A DNA stretch of 64,000 nt from Pullulanibacillus sp. KACC 23026 (GTDB lineage: Bacteria; Bacillota; Bacilli; Bacillales; Sporolactobacillaceae), in NCBI RefSeq assembly GCF_029094525.1, contig NZ_CP119107.1, positions 3,596,001-3,660,000 of the forward strand, written 5' to 3'. Position 1 is the first letter of the stretch; the number at the start of each line of letters is the position of its first letter. Shown here one piece after another: positions 43,947 to 52,747 of this stretch. The notes beneath the pieces are model-generated. The model was given only the letters and a program-made list of their open reading frames with translations. It was not told where the DNA came from and made no database searches. A program made the position numbers and the translations under genes.

Positions 43947-44665
43947 GTGACGCACAGGACCGTTCGTGGATCACTCGCTTTTTATCAATAGGATTAAGAC
44001 CCGATCAACTGTTTGGGACTGTTCGATCAGGCTCTTTGCAGCAGGAAGCTTACGTCAGACAATTGCTTAAAGAAACCCACCAAAAACGGTTGGCTCTCGA
44101 AACGCCACTTCAAAACGTCACCTTCATCCTACTCGATACTGAAACAACAGGCTTTAATGCTGATAGTGATGACATTTTTGCCTTCTCAGCCACCAAAACC
44201 AAAATGGGTAAACCTTATGAGTCTTATTCTACGCTTATAAAACCGAGTCAACCTATCCCGGACGCCATTCAAGCTCTGACAGGAATTAACCAAGAGGATG
44301 TTCGTTTCGCGCCTTCCATGGAAGACATCCTACCCAAGCTATTACAATTCTTAACGGACGGCATTATTCTTGGGTATCATATCGCTTTCGATCTCACTTT
44401 TTTAAATGCTTATCTCAAGGCGAATAACCAACGAAGGCTGCCCCATCAATCTTTCGAACTTAGGCAATTGATCGAAAAACTTTATCAACAATCCTTCCCG
44501 ACTCTCGATGACGCTCTGGCCTTTTTCAACATCCCGTGTGAGAAAAGGCATACAGCTGAAGGAGATGTCAAGGCTATGGCTGATCTATGGAGCAAGCTCT
44601 ATGATCGTTTTCAGGAACTCCATCTTGCCACTCTATATGACCTTTATGCTCTTGTTGGAAGATAA
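43943..44665 (+). CDS. DnaQ-like DEDDh 3'-5' exonuclease
   Basis: A 240-residue exonuclease with DTETTGF near residue 67 (Asp-Glu), FDLTFLN near 153 (Asp) and HTAEGDVKAM near 200 (His-x5-Asp), so the DEDDh active site is complete. It overlaps the upstream DUF294 gene by four bases. The pairing of DUF294 and an epsilon-like exonuclease recurs in proteobacteria beside a solute:sodium symporter; here the transporter is Amt. Substrate could be DNA, RNA or a modified nucleotide. A stem-loop at 44746-44779 is the likely operon terminator. Confidence 0.87.
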   Translation: MSDAQDRSWITRFLSIGLRPDQLFGTVRSGSLQQEAYVRQLLKETHQKRLALETPLQNVTFILLDTETTGFNADSDDIFAFSATKTKMGKPYESYSTLIKPSQPIPDAIQALTGINQEDVRFAPSMEDILPKLLQFLTDGIILGYHIAFDLTFLNAYLKANNQRRLPHQSFELRQLIEKLYQQSFPTLDDALAFFNIPCEKRHTAEGDVKAMADLWSKLYDRFQELHLATLYDLYALVGR

Positions 44666-44745
44666 AAAAGGCGCTCACACGAGGGGTTTTCCGATCACGT
44701 GGAAAAACTCTAAACTCGCAGTATTGACTAATACTATAATGAGCA

Positions 44746-44785
44746 GACAAAAGCTTGGGATTTCTCCCAAGCTTTTGTCTTTAAT
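44746..44785 (+). repeat. Perfect 15-bp-arm hairpin, copy 1 (terminator-like)
   Basis: GACAAAAGCTTGGGA-TTTC-TCCCAAGCTTTTGTC, followed by TTTAAT. An identical-arm copy is at 60276-60309. Located after the exonuclease gene, it probably ends the amt operon. Confidence 0.72.
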
Positions 44786-45080
44786 CGTTTTTTCAAATTC
44801 ATTAAACGCTGATGGGCAAACGTGTCTTGCCCACCATTTTTCTGGCCGCGGCCTCCGTTTTCGTGGGAAAGCTTGGCATGGACTCCACTCATGCCTCGTT
44901 TTGGCGAATTGGAGCCCCCATCCCATTACCTGGCTTTCGTAAAAAAACAACCTTGCAACTGGCATACCTGGTAACTCCGAACGGTAACACCAAACTATTT
45001 TTTGGACAAAATCCCCTTCTGATGAGCAACAGTATTGACTTCTTCTTCTTCTCCCTACAAAATAAAAATAGTTCTGATAA
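44786..45080. other. Intergenic region resembling 5.5-5.7 kb
   Basis: No supportable gene. Text such as TTGCCCACCATTTTTCTGG and TTTTCGTGGG resembles sequence at 5560-5610, suggesting a diverged dispersed repeat. Confidence 0.45.
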
Positions 45081-45431
45081 TTATGAGTGATTAACCCACT
45101 TACCTAATTCCAAATTAAAAATAAGTTTTTTTAATTCAAGAATGATTTGCGTGACATTTACCTCAATGTAGCCGTGATGGCTTCCAACTCTGGCCTCCCA
45201 AACGGTCGGTTGATCCGTTGGGGAGACACGAATCGTGAACCGTGACAGCTTTGCGAGCTCTTTTTCAACTTGCCCGATTACATGAGCTAAGAGATCTCTG
45301 TAAACAAAGACAAACTGCAAGTCGCAGGAACCTAGCCTGTTATAATCTTTTTTCAATCCTTTTAACAAGCTTCTCCAGATAATATAAGCTTTCGACCATT
45401 CCACTTCTTTTTGTGTTAAAGGATATCCCAT
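45081..45431 (-). CDS. Hypothetical protein
   Basis: I do not recognise this 116-residue protein. It has no membrane segment or signal peptide; residues ~6-30 form an amphipathic helix (KEVEWSKAYIIWRSLLKGL), and the C-terminal half suggests strands then a helix (EVNVTQIILELKKLIFNLEL). The ATG at 45431 has GGTGA six bases upstream. It is preceded by about 240 bp up to the aldo/keto reductase gene, to which it is divergent. Codon use looks ordinary. Confidence 0.5.
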   Translation of the reverse strand: MGYPLTQKEVEWSKAYIIWRSLLKGLKKDYNRLGSCDLQFVFVYRDLLAHVIGQVEKELAKLSRFTIRVSPTDQPTVWEARVGSHHGYIEVNVTQIILELKKLIFNLELGKWVNHS

Positions 45432-45668
45432 TGCGATCACCATTAATATTATACACAAACATTTGTTCGCAATCCATTTTTTTATTGTGACGCTTTTATG
45501 GTCATATTATAAGGTTTGAAAGCGGAACTTCTGTCTGCTAACCTGAAAACTAAGACCCATTTTCCTTCATCTGGCGCTAGCGCTGTAAAACGCGCAATGA
45601 GTGGCTGTCATGTCGTTCGATCGTTCAACTCGTGTATTAAAAAATTTATATAGTTGAGGTGTTAGGGT

Positions 45669-46649
45669 ATGAAAATGAGGCATTTAGGAACAAATGGTCC
45701 AGAGGTATCAGCAATAGGTCTTGGCTGTATGGGTATGTCAGATTTTTACAGCGGTCGAGATGATGAGGAATCCATTCGCACGATACATGACGCTTTAGAT
45801 TTAGGCATTAACTTTTTAGACACAGCAGATATGTATGGCGTAGGTGAGAATGAAAGACTTGTTGGAAAAGCTATAAAAGACCGTCGCGATCACGTTTTTT
45901 TGGCGACAAAATTTGGAAACGTCCGATCACCAGAAGGCGCTTTTCTTGGAATTAACGGACGCCCTGAATACGTTAAAGAAGCCGTAGATAAAAGTTTAAA
46001 AAATCTTGGAGTCGATCACATTGATCTCTATTACCAGCATCGTGTAGATCCGAATACGCCCATTGAAGAAACGGTAGGAGCCATGTCGGACCTGGTTAAA
46101 GCAGGAAAGGTGCGTTACCTTGGTCTTTCGGAAGCCGCCTCTGAAACGATTCGGCGTGCACACAAAGTTCATCCTATTACAGCACTCCAAACCGAATACT
46201 CTCTATGGAGCCGCGATGTGGAGGATGGGATCCTGGATACCGTTCGTGAACTCGGGATTGGTTTTGTTCCTTATAGCCCGCTCGGACGGGGATTCTTAAC
46301 AGGCGCCTTTAAGACCATTGAGGATCTCCCAGCTGACGATTTCAGACGCACTGGCCCTCGTTTCCAAGGCGAAAACTTCCAAAAAAATCTTGACTTAGTG
46401 GATAAAATTAAAGCCCTCGCTAAGGTAAAAGAGTGCACACCTTCACAACTGGCGCTTGCCTGGCTGCTTGCGCAAGGCGAGGATATCGTTCCTATCCCTG
46501 GAACTAAACGACGAACCTATCTGAAAGAAAATGTCGCCTCCCTTGAAGTTACACTGACTGAAACCGAGTTAAAAGAAATTGATGAAATCGCGCCAAAAGG
46601 AATTGCAAGCGGAAATCGCTATCCCGATATGAGCAGCGTTAACCGTTAG
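45669..46649 (+). CDS. Aldo/keto reductase
   Basis: A 326-residue TIM-barrel NADPH-dependent oxidoreductase of the AKR13-like (YhdN/IolS-related) group. Catalytic residues: Asp and Tyr in [14 protein letters not shown], Lys in VFLATKFGN, His in DLYYQHRVD. Cofactor-binding region is [15 protein letters not shown] near the C-terminus. Reduces aldehydes or ketones; the substrate is unknown. The ATG follows TTGAGGTGTTAGGG. An IS200-type element follows its stop, with a hairpin at 46683-46708. Confidence 0.92.
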   Translation: MKMRHLGTNGPEVSAIGLGCMGMSDFYSGRDDEESIRTIHDALDLGINFLDTADMYGVGENERLVGKAIKDRRDHVFLATKFGNVRSPEGAFLGINGRPEYVKEAVDKSLKNLGVDHIDLYYQHRVDPNTPIEETVGAMSDLVKAGKVRYLGLSEAASETIRRAHKVHPITALQTEYSLWSRDVEDGILDTVRELGIGFVPYSPLGRGFLTGAFKTIEDLPADDFRRTGPRFQGENFQKNLDLVDKIKALAKVKECTPSQLALAWLLAQGEDIVPIPGTKRRTYLKENVASLEVTLTETELKEIDEIAPKGIASGNRYPDMSSVNR

Positions 46650-46682
46650 ACCGATAATTTCACGCATCGTCTACCTAAATCA

Positions 46683-47417
46683 AAACCACCCGTGATAACG
46701 GGTGGTTTGTTCTACGGCTGAAAGCCTCTGTTACTGGCCAGCCCTTCAAAGGGTACTGAAAGATTCCCCAACCGCACTACTTCTCCAGCTACCCTAAAGG
46801 GCTTCTTTTATTTTTTCTTGTTTTTATTCTTAATCTCTTCTCCTGTGAATGGATCTATATATTCAAACATGCTTAATTGTTCTGCAACTACGTCCTCTTG
46901 TAACTGGTTTCGAATGTATTCTTCAATTACTTTCTTATTTCTTCCTACTGTATCAACATAAAATCCTTTACACCAAAATTTTCGATTCCCATACCGATAT
47001 TTTAAATTGGCATGTCGGTCAAAAATCATTAAACTACTTTTTCCTTTCAAATATCCAACAAAAGATGAAACACTTATTTTAGGTGGAATACTTACAAGCA
47101 TATGTATGTGATCTTTACATGCTTCGGCTTCAATAATTTCTACACCTTTTCTTTCACATAATTGTCTTAAGATCATTCCTATATCCTTTTTAAGTTTCCC
47201 ATATATAATTTGTCTTCTATACTTTGGTGCAAAAACAATGTGATACTTACAATTCCATTTGGTGTGTGCTAAACTGTTAACATCAGGTTTTGACATAAAG
47301 AGTCTCTCCTAGTTCGATAAATTTGGTTGGGGAACCAAAATTTATTGTAACACTAAGAGAGGCTTTTTTTGATACCTCGCTGAAAGCTTTTCTGAACCCT
47401 AGGCATAGCCTAGGGTT
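46683..47417 (-). mobile_element. IS200-type insertion sequence (single tnpA)
   Basis: The tnpA gene is flanked by subterminal hairpins: AAACCACCCG-TGATAA-CGGGTGGTTT (46683-46708) on its 3' side and AACCCTAGGC-ATA-GCCTAGGGTT (47395-47417) on its 5' side. No terminal inverted repeats, as expected for HUH elements. Limits are those of the hairpins; real ends extend slightly further. Confidence 0.7.
46808..47296 (-). CDS. tnpA: IS200/IS605-family transposase TnpA
   Basis: A 162-residue Y1 HUH transposase: the metal-binding HUH motif is in CKDHIHMLVSIPP (HIH), and the catalytic Tyr is probably in VIEEYIRNQ near residue 132. It cleaves single-stranded DNA at element ends during replication. The ORF is intact, SD AGGAGAG precedes the ATG, and no tnpB accompanies it, so this is an IS200-type element. 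The C-terminal tail is Lys/Asn-rich. Confidence 0.92.
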   Translation of the reverse strand: MSKPDVNSLAHTKWNCKYHIVFAPKYRRQIIYGKLKKDIGMILRQLCERKGVEIIEAEACKDHIHMLVSIPPKISVSSFVGYLKGKSSLMIFDRHANLKYRYGNRKFWCKGFYVDTVGRNKKVIEEYIRNQLQEDVVAEQLSMFEYIDPFTGEEIKNKNKKK

Positions 47418-47427
47418 TTCTTTTTAC

Positions 47428-47470
47428 AAAAAAAACAGCATGGAGCCATGTCCCCATGCTGTTTTTGCTG
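47428..47470 (-). terminator. Intrinsic terminator after the GGDEF gene
   Basis: AAAACAGCATGG and CCATGCTGTTTT pair across a short loop, with T residues on the minus strand, immediately after the stop. Confidence 0.72.
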
Positions 47471-47472
47471 TT

Positions 47473-48657
47473 CTATATTTTTTTCCTTTGTTTCTCTTCA
47501 TACATTCTAGCGTCTGCCTTCTCCAAGGCTTCAGTGAGGTCATCGGCAGGATGAATCTCTGTCATACCGAAGCTAGCTGTAACAGGCAGGCCTTGACTGG
47601 ACCAATCTCTATTTAATTGGTACAGTGTATTCCGAATTTGTTCTTGAATAAAAACCTTTTGTTCAGTTGGATGGGGAATAAAAAGGACAAACTCATCTCC
47701 CCCATATCGAAACAGGCGATGACTTGAAGGAATCCGCACTTTTATCTCGCCGACAAATTTTTTGAGAACGTCATCCCCCTTTGTATGGCCATAGTTATCA
47801 TTCACCTCTTTAAAATCATCAAGGTCAATCATAACAAGAGTCCCGGATTGATCATTTTCTTTCAATTCATCCTTATAAATCTCCCAGCCCGCGCGATTTT
47901 CTGCTTGAGTTAATCCATCGAAAAAGACGGTTTTGGCGATCATTCGGTATTTCTGATAATAGCTTACCGATTTAAATAAAGAGAAAAGCACAACGAGTGC
48001 CACGAGGATGCCAATATAACTATAGACTTCATTTACCATCACTAGTATTAAAGACAAACTGTATATACATAAATAAGACCAATTGATGTCTAGAACAACC
48101 GCTTTCAAATTAGTTAGAAAAGCATTATTTTTTCGATAAGTCAAAATAACAGTACTTAAGAGACGATTGATTACAAAGTGAAGGATAAGGGCCATTGTCA
48201 TGGCTAAAAGGGCTCCGTCTGAGTGAAAATGGTAGGATTTTAAAGCATAATGAAGCAGTAAGGAACCAGATGTAATTCCTGATGATAGATGGCCAATTGT
48301 GATGAAAAAATCCCAGATAACCCTATTTTTTCGTAATGAGGAAAAGAGAATTCCCGGAATCACGACAACAAGTGAAAGCGAAATGGGAAAGCTCAACATA
48401 CTGAAGAGCACAAATACAATAGACGGCTTCCATTTGGCACCGCTTGGCAAGGTAACCGACCAATCATATGTAATGAGAAAGAGTGCTAAATAAAAAAGAA
48501 CCTTGAAAAGAATGTTTTTTTCGGTATAAGTGTTCACATGAAGCGTTAGATCACTAATTAAATAAATGATTGAAGCTATACCAATTATACCAACCAAATA
48601 AAACAGCACTTCTGTGACTAATCCTTTAGTCTGAATACTGATCCTGATTCGTTTCAC
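47473..48657 (-). CDS. Membrane-bound diguanylate cyclase (GGDEF)
   Basis: A 394-residue protein: seven to eight membrane segments (residues ~10-225) and a C-terminal GGDEF domain (about 230-390) with RYGGDEFVLF, so the active site is intact and it should make cyclic di-GMP. The product-inhibition I-site (RxxD, nine residues before GGDEF) is absent. The membrane part resembles MASE/5TMR-like sensors in outline only; the ligand is unknown. Start is GTG at 48657 with AGGGAG upstream. No PilZ or EAL gene adjoins. Confidence 0.88.
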   Translation of the reverse strand: MKRIRISIQTKGLVTEVLFYLVGIIGIASIIYLISDLTLHVNTYTEKNILFKVLFYLALFLITYDWSVTLPSGAKWKPSIVFVLFSMLSFPISLSLVVVIPGILFSSLRKNRVIWDFFITIGHLSSGITSGSLLLHYALKSYHFHSDGALLAMTMALILHFVINRLLSTVILTYRKNNAFLTNLKAVVLDINWSYLCIYSLSLILVMVNEVYSYIGILVALVVLFSLFKSVSYYQKYRMIAKTVFFDGLTQAENRAGWEIYKDELKENDQSGTLVMIDLDDFKEVNDNYGHTKGDDVLKKFVGEIKVRIPSSHRLFRYGGDEFVLFIPHPTEQKVFIQEQIRNTLYQLNRDWSSQGLPVTASFGMTEIHPADDLTEALEKADARMYEEKQRKKI

Positions 48658-48864
48658 TTCAATCTCCCTTTCTCTCCCAATTCTATCATAAATTAATAGA
48701 AAGAGGCTCGTAAAGAAAGTGATTTTCTATATACTATCAGAAAGTATAAAAGTTCGCTAAAGCGATTATGGATGATAGCATAAGAAAAACTTCGACTTTC
48801 GCCATTAAGACTCGGCGATAAGCCGAGTTTCTCTAAAAATATCACACCATGCAATAAAACAACA

Positions 48865-48898
48865 AAAGACCAAGGCAGGTCCCTTAGTCTTTTTATAT
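48865..48898 (-). terminator. Intrinsic terminator
   Basis: On the minus strand AAAAGACTAAGG and CCTTGGTCTTTTG pair with a short loop, downstream of the 61-residue gene. Confidence 0.6.
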
Positions 48899-48916
48899 TA
48901 CCATTATTCTTTATTT

Positions 48917-49102
48917 TTAATAACCCGAATGGCCACGATCGGCCGCAAGTTTTACTTTCAATAAAATCGCGACATTTCCGAGAACCACACTTATGCCAAC
49001 TGCAATCAAAAGAAGTGTATTCGAGAATGCCACAAAACAATGGGCAATAAAGGCGACTGCTAAAAGTAACAAAGCTAATTGAATGAAGAGAGCCGGTTTC
49101 AT
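48917..49102 (-). CDS. Small two-helix membrane protein
   Basis: A 61-residue product with two membrane spans (about 4-25 and 28-50) and a short polar end (DRGHSGY). I do not recognise a family. Support comes from the SD (GGGTGGTGG), the hydrophobic profile and the terminator behind it. A longer open frame on the same strand (to 48693) overlaps out of frame and reads as noise. Confidence 0.55.
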   Translation of the reverse strand: MKPALFIQLALLLLAVAFIAHCFVAFSNTLLLIAVGISVVLGNVAILLKVKLAADRGHSGY

Positions 49103-49268
49103 ATTGCCACCACCCTGCTAAAAGTTAAAGGTTCACAACCTTCTGTACTATTAGTTTAGCACGTGGCATGCTAAGGTTAATCTCCTAATTGTCACACCTT
49201 GGTGACAATTTTCTTAATAAAATTTGACAACATCTAATAAATTGCAGATGACGGGTTGGCGCGCCCTT

Positions 49269-50000
49269 TTACTTTTTATTTGAAGCAAACCGAAGCGGCA
49301 AATTAAGAATGGTCTGTGCCTCCTCCTGAGTAATAACTCCCATCTCCACCATGTTCATGACAACCACTTTCTGCCTCTTTATGGAAAGCTTCAAATTCTT
49401 AAAAGGGTCATAATTATTTGGCGAATTTGGAATCCCTGCCAATAAAGCCAATTCTCCTGCATTCAATTGGTCAGGTGTTTTATCAAAGTATGTTTTTGAT
49501 GCATTATACAACCCATAGGCACCATGCCCGAAATAAATAATATTCGTATACATAGTGAAAACTTTAGTTTTTGATACGGTATCATAAATGCCTATCGCAT
49601 AAAGACTCTGCTTCAATTTGTAATCAAATGATTTGGAGCGCTTTAAAAAAGTATTATCGACCAATTGTTGCGTGATGGTTGAACCACCTTGAACCAATTG
49701 ATGCTTTGTTAGATCAACTTGAACTGAGCGAAGGATCCCAATTGGGTCAATCCCTGGATCCCAGGCAAAACGCCTGTCTTCAGTCGCAATGACCGCTTTT
49801 TTGTACATTTCCGGGATTTGATCATTTTTTAAAGGATGGTCGACATTTAACGCCTTTTCCACCTCTGCAACCTTTGCTTCTAGCTGAGGCTTTATAGGAT
49901 GAACGTGTGTGAAATAGAGTTTAATCCCATAAAAGAATAACCCTAGAACGATCAAGAACCCGATTCCCCATCTTATGAGCTTCCTTCTTATCTTCTTCAT
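49269..50000 (-). CDS. Monofunctional peptidoglycan glycosyltransferase (GT51)
   Basis: A 243-residue protein with one N-terminal anchor (residues ~10-30) and a GT51 domain. Motif EDRRF holds the catalytic Glu, GGSTITQQLV is the donor-site motif, and KTKVFTMYTNIIYFGHGAYGL and LNAGELALLAGIPNSPNNYDP are the later motifs. It polymerises lipid II into glycan strands outside the membrane, without a transpeptidase domain. I chose the ATG at 50000; the open frame extends to a TTG at 50048 without an SD. Such stand-alone enzymes (MgtA/SgtB-like) are uncommon in Bacillus, which mainly uses class A PBPs. Confidence 0.87.
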   Translation of the reverse strand: MKKIRRKLIRWGIGFLIVLGLFFYGIKLYFTHVHPIKPQLEAKVAEVEKALNVDHPLKNDQIPEMYKKAVIATEDRRFAWDPGIDPIGILRSVQVDLTKHQLVQGGSTITQQLVDNTFLKRSKSFDYKLKQSLYAIGIYDTVSKTKVFTMYTNIIYFGHGAYGLYNASKTYFDKTPDQLNAGELALLAGIPNSPNNYDPFKNLKLSIKRQKVVVMNMVEMGVITQEEAQTILNLPLRFASNKK

Positions 50001-50009
50001 AACACGGCC

Positions 50010-50222
50010 ACCGTTCCTAAGAGACTGCCTTTTCACAATTACTTTCAAATAAGGTTTCGTTGTTTCGATTTTAATCCATTAAATACAGACATACATTTTA
50101 TGGGCAAAAAGGCTTATTTTTTTCCCCGCTCCATTATAGCATATCCTACAAATTCAGCTGAAAACAGTCTAAAAACCCTTTTGTTAGACACTTGGAGGCC
50201 CGCTGCGATCGATCTTTTTTTA
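50010..50222. other. Intergenic region before the dispersed repeat
   Basis: No gene seen; holds the promoter of the transglycosylase gene. The adjacent repeat occupies 50223-50402. Confidence 0.4.
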
Positions 50223-50402
50223 GGCTGTTTTCGTAACCTTTGTTGTTTTTTTAGGCTCCAACAAGCTCGCTTTCCGAGGGCAATCCGAGCCTCCTCGGCA
50301 AAATACGTCTGCGGGGTCTCACCTGGCTTGCTATTCCCGCAGGAGTCTCACCTATTTCCACCTATTTTTTATCAACTAGCAACAATCTTTTAGAAAAGAG
50401 CC
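50223..50402 (-). repeat. Dispersed 180-bp MITE-like repeat, copy 3 (complete)
   Basis: The reverse complement of the element at 14356-14537, with the same GGCTGTTTTCG and AAAAGAGCC ends, and 180 bp versus 182 bp. High identity between copies suggests recent spread. Confidence 0.85.
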
Positions 50403-50505
50403 TTTTTTTAAAAAGAAGCCAGACATTCGAACTATTTTCGTCACACACCTCTCAGACAGTTAATACATTAAATTAAACTGACAATCTCGGGAGGTGGACA
50501 ACATC

Positions 50506-52635
50506 ATGAAACTCCCCTTTTTATTATCGGGTCCCATTCTCCGTCGTGCTTATTCTAAGAGTGTCGTCATTTGGCTCGCAATGAGTGAAGCGGTCACCAT
50601 ACAAGCGGCTCTTTTCCCTATTCAACCGAGTACACACCGCCAGTCAAAACCTAAGCAGGTCGAGGAACAGATTAGCTATGAACCGCTTTCTATTAATACG
50701 ACCCAGCATACTTGCCGCCTTGGCGATCACCTCTATATCTATTTAATTGAGCTCACTCCTAACCGAGGAGAGTCGTTTCCAGTAGACTGTTTTCTTGGCT
50801 ATAATTTATCTTTTATCCGAAATTCAGAAACCGTTGATTTAGGTGACCTTGGTTTGTTAACCCCTGACAATCCTGATTCCATTGTTTATGAACCTTTTTC
50901 TTTTCCAACTTTTATTTTAAAAGAGAAGGAGACAACTAATTTTTTGTATGGCTCCTGTCGGAAATTTCATGGGAAAGGACAGGACCTCCTGCCAAAATCA
51001 GATGACCTTATGGCCAAGAAGGCTGCCAACTTAGAAGAACGGCCTCATACTTTGTTTCTCTTAGGTGACCAAATCTATGCCGATGATGTCGCAAGCGCTA
51101 TTTTGCCCTTTCTATCAGAGCTAGGTACAGCCCTTCATGGAGGAAAACAAGAGGATTTATCTAAACTCGACCAGCGCCTATTAATTCACCCTTTTCCAAA
51201 GGCGCTCAAACAAGCCAAAGGCCGTCAATTCATCATGAATGAGTTTGCAGGCTTTACTTCTACGCATGCCGCTAACCATCTCATGACATTTGGCGAATAC
51301 GCGGCTATGTATCTAATGAATTGGAGCCCGACATTATGGAAAGTGCTAACTGATCAAGGAGGCCTTCCCTCTTTTAAAGATTTAATTGATAAGGGTTTAT
51401 TTTACCAGAAATTCCCTGACAAAGACCCTGCCTTTAGAAAACAACATAAGACTGAACTTAAACAAGCGGCCAAAGACTATCGGGCTGAGCGTGAACTCGT
51501 CTCACAATTTGCAAGCGGGCTGCCTGCTGTTCGCCGGTTATTAGCCAATATCCCAACCTATATGATCTTCGATGACCACGACATCACAGATGATTGGAAT
51601 CTCTCGCATTCTTGGAAAACCCATGTTTCTGAATCCGCTCTAGGCTCACATATTATTGGTAATGCTTTAACCGCTTATTGGGCCTTTCAGGGCTGGGGAA
51701 ATGAGCCTGAAGCGTTTTCCCCAGCATTTATTGAAACGATCGAACAGTACTTAACTACCTTAAAGCTGAAAAGTTATGAGCATGACAAGTGGCTGAAATC
51801 TATTATGACTTTTAATAAGTGGTCCTATGTTTCGCCCACTCATCCAAAAGCTCTATTTCTCGATACACGGACGATGAGAGGCTATGACCCGGTCCCTCAA
51901 CCTGTACAAATTGGCAGAACCGTAAGAGAGACACCCATGAGTTCTGAGCTGATAAGTCAAAAAGGCTTGGCACACACCGAACAAATCCTGAAAGAAAGCG
52001 GGTGGAAAAAAGAAACGCCGCTTCTCATCATTTCGGCCACACCGCTTTACGGGATTCAGCTCATTGAGAATTTCGTCTTAAAATATATTTATCCATTTCG
52101 GTCATTTGGACTGCCGGTCGATGATTCTTTTGATATTGAAGCATGGAAAGATAACGGAAAGGGCTTTACTCAATTTATCAATCATCTCAAAAAGTGGGAG
52201 CCGAGCCCTTGCATTATTTTATCAGGAGATGTTCACTATGGCTTTCAGGCCGAATCTAAAATTCGCTTCCAATCAGAGAAATCCAAAGAACAAACGATTT
52301 ATCAATTGACAAGCAGTCCTATTAACAACATGAGTTTTTATGGATGGGTCGGCCTTCTACTAAGATGTGTGACACGTCTCCATGCCCCGTTAAAGAAGCG
52401 AAAGGAAATCCACCATTACTGTGATAAGAGCTATCGGCTTATCGCCAAGAAACAACTGATTAATGATCCAACCACCATTAATTGGCATGAAAAAATCTAT
52501 TATAACCGTAATCAAAAAGGGCAAATCATGGAGACTCACAACAATATCGGCCTTTTAACCATCAAGACCATTAAGCTTGAGGATAAGGACGGGGGCCATC
52601 ACTTACAATGGACCAATCAGCTTTTATCTGAATAA
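50506..52635 (+). CDS. PhoD-like metallophosphatase/phosphoesterase
   Basis: A 709-residue protein: GPILRRAYSKSVVIWLAM near the N-terminus (PhoD-like beta domain). The metallophosphatase core follows: LYGSCRKFHG, FLLGDQIYADD (Asp cluster), MIFDDHDITDDWN and ILSGDVHYGF. It belongs to the PhoD/alkaline phosphatase D-like superfamily, but it has no signal or Tat motif, so it is probably cytoplasmic. The inserted segment at ~210-340 is larger than in PhoD. Start is the ATG at 50506 behind CGGGAGG; an in-frame GTG four codons upstream overlaps the SD. Substrate unknown. Confidence 0.8.
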   Translation: MKLPFLLSGPILRRAYSKSVVIWLAMSEAVTIQAALFPIQPSTHRQSKPKQVEEQISYEPLSINTTQHTCRLGDHLYIYLIELTPNRGESFPVDCFLGYNLSFIRNSETVDLGDLGLLTPDNPDSIVYEPFSFPTFILKEKETTNFLYGSCRKFHGKGQDLLPKSDDLMAKKAANLEERPHTLFLLGDQIYADDVASAILPFLSELGTALHGGKQEDLSKLDQRLLIHPFPKALKQAKGRQFIMNEFAGFTSTHAANHLMTFGEYAAMYLMNWSPTLWKVLTDQGGLPSFKDLIDKGLFYQKFPDKDPAFRKQHKTELKQAAKDYRAERELVSQFASGLPAVRRLLANIPTYMIFDDHDITDDWNLSHSWKTHVSESALGSHIIGNALTAYWAFQGWGNEPEAFSPAFIETIEQYLTTLKLKSYEHDKWLKSIMTFNKWSYVSPTHPKALFLDTRTMRGYDPVPQPVQIGRTVRETPMSSELISQKGLAHTEQILKESGWKKETPLLIISATPLYGIQLIENFVLKYIYPFRSFGLPVDDSFDIEAWKDNGKGFTQFINHLKKWEPSPCIILSGDVHYGFQAESKIRFQSEKSKEQTIYQLTSSPINNMSFYGWVGLLLRCVTRLHAPLKKRKEIHHYCDKSYRLIAKKQLINDPTTINWHEKIYYNRNQKGQIMETHNNIGLLTIKTIKLEDKDGGHHLQWTNQLLSE

Positions 52636-52649
52636 TTTTTCAGCGTACA

Positions 52650-52694
52650 GGAAAAAGCCGGCTCACAAACGAACCCGTGAGCCGGCTTTCATAC
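52650..52694. terminator. Bidirectional intrinsic terminator
   Basis: AAAGCCGGCTCAC and GTGAGCCGGCTTT form a 13-bp perfect stem, with flanking A and T, between the convergent phosphatase and secreted-protein genes. Confidence 0.8.
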
Positions 52695-52747
52695 CTTCTA
52701 AGGTAAATGTCTAAATGAACCTGGCACGCTTTCAAAGAGCAATAAAC

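Noticed and set aside
44508-44942. 144-residue frame overlapping the exonuclease gene
   Set aside because: Most of it is out of frame with the DEDDh exonuclease and continues into repeat-like sequence; no SD.
48693-49040. 115-residue open frame on the minus strand
   Set aside because: It overlaps the better-supported 61-residue membrane gene in another frame, crosses its terminator and has no SD.
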